Positions 57,801 through 64,000 of a stretch of 64,000 nucleotides of DNA are shown here, piece by piece. The position numbers and the translations under genes were made by a program. The DNA is taken from contig NC_044584.1 of NCBI RefSeq assembly GCF_901933205.1, positions 14,053,001 to 14,117,000 on the forward strand. Direction: 5' to 3'. The DNA comes from Camarhynchus parvulus. Its lineage: Eukaryota; Chordata; Aves; Passeriformes; Thraupidae. How positions within the stretch are numbered: the first letter of the stretch is position 1; the number at the start of each line of letters is the position of its first letter. The notes beneath the pieces were generated by a model that saw nothing but the letters and a program-made list of their open reading frames with translations, searched no databases and was not told the DNA's origin.

Positions 57801-60800
57801 GATTTTTCATGACAATTGGATAAGCAAACATTTACACAGTATGATGTTGAAGGTCTGAAAAATTTCATATATGCCATGTTGTCTATAATGCTCAAAGTAA
57901 TCCTGATCAAAAGATGGTGTGAATTGTGTGGGAATTAATATTATCACATAAATGTATTTAAGTGTTAATTCTCTTTGATGTGACCATGTAGAAGAGCCTT
58001 AGGAATCAGTGAAGATTAGGGGAAAACTGACTATTTCTGGTTACTTGCTCATAATGATACAGACAGATTGTCTGTGCTAAATTGCTAAATCATTTTACCA
58101 GGCTCTTCAATATATTTTTTTTGTCCTTTTTTTTTTTTCCAAACTTGATTTTATTCATGTTTGCCTATCAAGATGTTGAGAGAAGTGAGGAAGAAAAGTC
58201 TTCAAGGCAAATATATTTTATTATTACTACATGTAAACAGCACCTGATGTTGCACTCAGATTTGAATTTCCTTCTTCCAGAAGTGTTAAAGAATTTTTAT
58301 ACTCAATGGGTGAAGGGAAGGAAAGCTCTACATTAGAGTTTATTGGTCTTTATAGCTGTAGAAGTCTCATACTGTTGACTTCTACATGCGTGACACCACC
58401 AATGAGCCCTTGCATGTGAAGATCTTTGCATGTGTAGGTCTGAAAACCTTCTGGCTGAGAGAGACAATTTTCCATTTCATACTTGTTAGCAAGGCTTGGC
58501 ATTGAGCCTGTTGTAAACTGACTAATATGTGTTTGGGTTTATGCCATTCTAGATGGTTTAGAAGAAATTAGTTGGAAGTATTTCCTGTTTGTCACTGAAA
58601 AATATTGAAGTAATTTCAAGATAAAACTGAAATATATGATGGTAAAGTGCTGATCATTCTAAATGCCAGTTGAACACCTGATTTACATAATAACCTGATT
58701 TTTGTGGCACCTGGCCGAATGAGAATGTAAATGATGGTACAGACAGGCTTTTATCTGAATTTCATTGTTTGGCTAGTGTGGCAGGACAAAGCTGAAATAC
58801 TAGCAAAAAAGAAAAGTGACTTGTTGCATACATTTGCAAATGGCTTTTGATGATAAATGCAAATATTCTCTGATTGACTCTTTTGATTCCATGAGTTGTA
58901 TTTGTAAATTTCCTTCCCTCACATGCAATAGGGGTCTGCACTTGAAAACCTGCCTACTCTTCTTAGTTGAAATGTTAGTTTTTTATACTATGAGAACACT
59001 TTCAAACCAGTGCACCTGTTCTTAATGGTACACTGTTCAATTCCTTGCAGCAGTCAGTCATTTTACAGATATTTGTTGCTATGTGCCTTCAAAATTAGTA
59101 GTGCTGCTGCTTAAATATGCATGCTACTAAAATTACATATTAACTAGCAAGCTGTTGGAATCTCTGTTACCAATAACTGCCAGGAAAAATAATTTCATGC
59201 TATAAGCTTAATTTGGAATTCACTAGGGGCCAAGAATTACTTACATCTGTCAGGGTTTCCCAACAGAAGACTGGAATAAAAGACAAGAATAAAATAAGTA
59301 TTGTTTACACATTAAACTTTCTTTGAACAAATTTCTATACTAATATCTTGAATGTTTTCTGTCTGGCAAGAAATAAAATTTTCATATATAAAAACACTGC
59401 AAACTGAAATTGCTAATGATTACTCCATGGTGCATTGGACTGTGATGGAAGATCTGGATAGCATGGTCCTACTGGGTTTGGGCTCTACCCATATAATAAA
59501 TTTCTTTTATTCTAGGAAGAGAAATTTCTCCTAGATAGTCTTTGTTTCTTGCAAATTAAAGTGGGTTTCTTTGGCAGCAGCACTTACTGAGGTCTGCAGG
59601 AGGGGCAGAGCAGCCCTGCCCCGCACCTGAGCTGGGCTCTTGTGCAATCCCAGGGCCTGGGAGTGACCATGAGTGACACTGATGGATCTGCTGTCAACTG
59701 CTGCACCCTGGTGTTTTAGAAATCATCCCCCTTTCTGTGGTCAGGCCCAGAAAATTGAATTCCTATAAAATGTCATGGCTTTATTAAAATAAATCCCAGA
59801 CACTGTGAAGGAAACACTTGAAGCTGCAAATGCATCAAAGTCTGTTGTGGCCACTGCTGAAGGCAGGAGACTGAGTGAAATGGAGTCTCAATCTGAAAAA
59901 GTGCACTATCCTCATATATTTGTTAATTTACAGCTGTGTGTCTTGCTTAAATGACTTAGTGTAATTCAGTTAGTGGATCTTTTCACTATTTGCTGCATTT
60001 CTGTGAGCCTGAAAAAGGCTACAGTGTGTGGCACACATGCAGTGGGTTTGGGTACTGATGTTGCTGCATTCTGGTTGTATGAATGATTATAGGAGACCAG
60101 AAGAAAACTGGAAAGCTCAATGATTTTGGTTATGGCAAATATGACACTGAATCAGTGCTTGTGAGGAGACACAGCAGGTCCTGTTCCCATTTCCAGTAAT
60201 CCCTACAGTGCTTTGCGTGGTCACTTGTATGGTCATATATTGTGGGTCGGTATTGTGTGCAGGGTCTTAGATGAATCTTTCACTGGTAGCAAACGCTGAG
60301 ACATTATTTTACTGGGGAAAAAGAGGTTTTATTTTCTCATTTTCTAAGCATTTTTGTGTAGTTTCTTTTTTCCTTTTTCAAAATAAAAGGGAAAAGCAGT
60401 GAAACTCTCTGTGTTGTGCTCTCGGAAGAGGGAAAAGAAAAATTACATTAACATGTGCAGGTATTCTTTTATCAGTGTTCCCATATTACCTGAGCAACAC
60501 ATAACTCAGCGCCTATTTTTTTTTTAATTGCAAATTTTATGCAGTTTAGGAAGACCTTAAAAACTAAAGCTTCTAAAAAGAATCTGATAGCCCCAGGTGC
60601 AAGGCCAGTGAGATAAGGGTACATTTGAGGCCACTCAGCTAAGATTGCAAGTTTAACTTGTTAAAGAAAGTGTTAGAAAATTAGAAGGATAATCTTGAGG
60701 ATGCTTAGTCCCAGCTTCTGGCCCTGGTTCCCTGGTCTGCCTAAGTATTTTTGTGAATCCATCCCTGGATAATGCATATTGTCACTACACTTGCAGCTGT

Positions 60801-63330
60801 CAGCATTTCTCTGGTTTCAAAAGTGAAGAAATTCCTTTAGATGACCTATTCATATCTTCTAAGTTTCATTCCTTCAGGCCATATTTCCATGGAGTTATCA
60901 AAGATTTTTATTATCCTTTCATGAATACATAGCATTTGAGTCTTAAAATGTGGTCTGGAATGAAATTCTGCTGGAAAGAATAGTTTTTCCTTTGTCCTTT
61001 AATTCTGTTGTTGTAGCAAAGCAAAATCTACTGCAGTGCCATAAAATTTAAATAATGAATGTAAAAATGTTTTCCCAGCTGTGACAGGGCAATATCAGAA
61101 TGTTCTGAATTGCTTATCTGTTTCCTAATGAGAAATAAGGGGTATTCTGGATATTAAGAGATTCCCTAGGGCTAATGTGTTTGAGGACCGTGTACTGAAA
61201 GTACCTAAGGTTTAATAAATACAAACTAGCAATGTAGAATGATTTCAAAGAGTGCTTAGAGTATTTTTATTCATGAATTTTGGTGGGGTTTTGCCCCAGA
61301 TTTTATTTCAATAATGAACACAAATGCATTACACCTTTGCAATTCCTGTCTGCCCCCATGTGAAATTCATGTTCACATTGAGAAGCCAGTTCCTATTTGG
61401 GAAAGGCCCTTGCACACAGGCAGTGGAGTTGATTTTTCCCTTGTGCCTGCAGAAAGCAACCAGGGAAACATCTGTGCTAAGCTGCGGCTGATTTTAATGG
61501 GCTGGGCTCAGATGTTGGTAGAAGGCACACGCTCCAAGAGTCACCGAAGAGGGTTAATTGGCTGTGAGCTTTGGAGCCTGACCATTAGCTGGGAGACACA
61601 AAACTTCTTTTGAGTTACAATAGTTATTTCCAAGGCAAGCAGAAAGTTGTGTGTCTGTATGGCTGGGGGGATTTGCAAAGGAAAGCCACAGGGTAAGTGG
61701 TGTCTTTGCCACAAAGGGTAAACACAATGATGTTGTTAGCTACAGCCCTTATTACTTCTCCAGTAAAAAAGTAACAAAAAATAATTAAAAAAAGATAAAA
61801 GAGCAAAACCCAATAATAATTTTTGTGAGGGAGTTTTAATTTGAAGTTTTTAGCACAAGTTGTTGCATTTCAGGAGTAGGGGTTGTGCCAGGTTTACTGA
61901 AATTGTACTACTAGTGGCTAAATTATCAATTGATTACAGGTGTGTGTCTGCCTTAATGGGGATTGAACTACACTTTTAAGGAAGTTAATAAATAATATTG
62001 GAAGCAGCTGGCTTTGCTGCTTCTTTAGAGTCCTGTCACACCCTTTCCTGGGAGAGAAGTTAATGCTCCCTTTATTTTTCTCTTGTCCTTGACACAAAAC
62101 TGACTGAGCGTGGAATCAAATGCTTGATGGGGTGAGTTATGAGTACAAGTTTGTCTTTTCAGTGCGCTGGGACTTGATTATTTGGCAGCTCCTCCTTTCT
62201 TTAGATGGGGTATTCTTGAGATTCTGTAAAATGCTTGTTGTAATAAAAAAGGCTGGGAAAGGGAGGGACATCCAGCCCTGCATTTCAGCAGAATAAGTGT
62301 GCTCAGGCTGCTGTAGATTTTAAAGTGATGCATGAAAATGGAGCACTGTATTTTGTAACAGGAAAAAAAACAGGTGGATTTCAACATTTTGGAGTCTTCC
62401 TTTGTTTGGCAAAGAACAAGGATGGCTGGATGACTGGTCTGGAAATTGCTTATTGGATGGAAATATGTGCTGTGCCTTTGAATGGAGGTCAGCCCCATAA
62501 CAGCCACTGCTGTGGCCTCTCCCAGCTCCCAGTGCCTGCTGCTGGCACAGTTGTGGCTTTGAGCCCCTTCCCCAGGGCTGTGCTGTGCTCAGCTCCTTCA
62601 GGGAAGGAGGTTCCAGGGCTCTTGTCCTGTCTGCCCAGGGACCCTTGTCTCACTGCAAGTTCAGTCCTAGTGTGGAGCAGGAAAAAACCCTATGGCTGCC
62701 TCTAAAGGAATTCAGTTGTAAGTTCAATGCCTATTAAATTTATTAAAGTCCACTTCAATGCTCATCCTCAAGAGCCAGTCTGATGTTTTACATAAAACTT
62801 AATTTGTTTACCACAGTTGCTTTAAAAACAAACAAAAACCCCACCACATCAGAACAGACACAGCCCTGCTAATTAGACCCTAAAGTACATTGAGATAACT
62901 TTGGACAAATTTGCCAATATTTTATTATGCCAATTTTTGGCCAACATATTTTTTAATGTGTGTAGGCCTGATAAACTGCAGGTTTTAGGCTTTTGGTTTA
63001 CTAAACAGTGGTAAAAGGAGTTGGAAAGGCTGGCATGCAGTCTGCTTTTTCCACAAGCAAGAAGCAATAAACTCCTGGGACCTGAAAAAACCAGTTCTTC
63101 CTTCAGTTTGACAGAATGATATCTGTTCTAAACTGATACGTTAATTGAGTCTGGCAGCCTCCATTTAATTGTGACTCATTGCAAGTGATCGAGTTAGTCA
63201 GCTCCTCAGCTGCGATTCTGGTTTTGTCATGAGAATAAAAGAAAATAGGTAGCATGCATAGTTTTACTTTCTTTTTGTTCCTAAAAAGCTCTGCAATTTT
63301 AAATATTTAAAGATTTTTGAGGTTCTTGGG

Positions 63331-63420
63331 GTTTGTGTGTTTTGTTTTATTGTTGTTGTTTTGTTTGTGTTTTTGCTTGTTTGTTTTGGGGTGGTTTTTT
63401 TCGATTTTTTTTTTTTTTTG
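63331..63420. repeat. T/TG-rich low-complexity tract with T15
   Basis: About 90 bases are almost free of A and C on the + strand, built of TTG/TTTG units and ending in T15 at 63405-63419. The hydrophobic ORF that spans it (Phe/Val-rich) is a composition artefact. Confidence 0.85.
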
Positions 63421-64000
63421 GTCAGTCTATTTCACACATTTTTGACCATGATAATTTTAGGCTCTACCTGTGAAATTCCATCTCAATTTGTTAGCTGTTA
63501 TCACAACCATTCCAGACTTGAACGTACATGGGAAACAATTAAACAGAACTAAACTTATTTGACAGTTATGCTGTAATAATAATGCCAGTAAATTTCAGCA
63601 CTGGTTAGTAAAAAGAGCAATGCTTGTGACAATGAGCAGCTCCAACATCTGAAATCAGATTCACCCCATTGTGGCTCACATGTGGCTTTGGTTGGATTAG
63701 TACAAAAAACAAGTGCTACAACTTCCTTCAACAAAGACACCCCTGTAAATCAACCTTGTGAGATATATCCATCCTCTAAACCTTTTTAGTCTGAAAAATG
63801 GTGCTAGAAAATAAGGAAATGATGAAGGAGATTCCTTGCCTTACCTGCCTGTAGAAAGTAATTACTTGTTTTTATCTCCTGATTGGTATTAAGCCGGTTA
63901 AGAAAACTTAAGCTAGTCTGAAGTCTTATTTTGCTAGGAGTCAACACTTTGTTTAACTGTACCTGTATCAAAAAGGCTTTTAGTCCAAAGTAACCAAGCT

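Larger units (their letters stand above)
40419..64000. other. Intergenic sequence downstream of GRIN2A, no gene recognised
   Basis: Over 23.5 kb I find no ORF with recognisable protein similarity, no exon chain and no RNA gene. ORFs up to 148 codons (for example 40650-41096 minus, 46399-46806 plus, 62325-62705 plus) have no recognised domain. GC-richer patches occur at about 40.69-41.0, 51.6-52.1, 57.0-57.4 and 62.48-62.65 kb. In other vertebrates a gene desert follows GRIN2A, and such deserts carry conserved enhancers. I cannot recognise any without an alignment. Confidence 0.7.

Noticed and set aside
63337..63552. Phe/Val-rich ORF resembling a membrane protein
   Set aside because: It is a translation of a T/G low-complexity tract.

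Overview
The window is vertebrate nuclear DNA, most likely from a bird. It carries the 3' end of one gene on the + strand: GRIN2A, which encodes the GluN2A subunit of the NMDA-type glutamate receptor. The protein sequence is unmistakable. The avian assignment is inference: it rests on a short CR1-type LINE 3' end at about 45.05 kb, a low density of interspersed repeats, fairly compact introns, and protein differences from the mammalian sequence as I remember it. Another CR1-bearing sauropsid is not excluded. There are no prokaryotic, phage or CRISPR features.

Layout: 1-2020 is intron. Four coding exons follow at 2021-2181, 15445-15632, 26471-26709 and 28231-30021, separated by introns of 13,263, 10,838 and 1,521 bp. 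All introns are GT-AG and the reading frame joins exactly. Residue numbers below are for mammalian GluN2A and were obtained by counting back from known landmarks. Every landmark fits without a gap through the first three exons: Ser689/Thr690 and Tyr730/Asp731 contact glutamate, Met817 starts M4, and Cys848/Cys853/Cys870 are palmitoylated. The exons encode the second half of the ligand-binding S2 lobe, the M4 helix, and the whole cytoplasmic tail ending in the PDZ ligand ESDV. Upstream exons (amino-terminal domain, S1, M1-M3) lie outside the window.

The stop codon at 30019-30021 is followed by a probable 3'UTR of about 10.4 kb ending near 40.42 kb. There a canonical AATAAA is followed by a T/GT-rich element. 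Near this end are Pumilio-type elements, a CPE-like motif and a perfect hairpin. The UTR also carries five miR-19 seed matches and one miR-125 seed match. From about 40.42 kb to 64 kb I see no gene. It looks like the start of an intergenic desert holding one CR1 scrap and simple-sequence tracts.

I found no new multi-gene system. The most interesting observation is that the introns after the second and third exons each begin with an in-frame extension and stop, followed within 0-11 bases by AATAAA. Intronic polyadenylation there would make truncated GluN2A forms. Other points are lineage differences at regulatory sites in the tail, the density of post-transcriptional elements in the 3'UTR, and a recent 56-bp tandem duplication in an intron.
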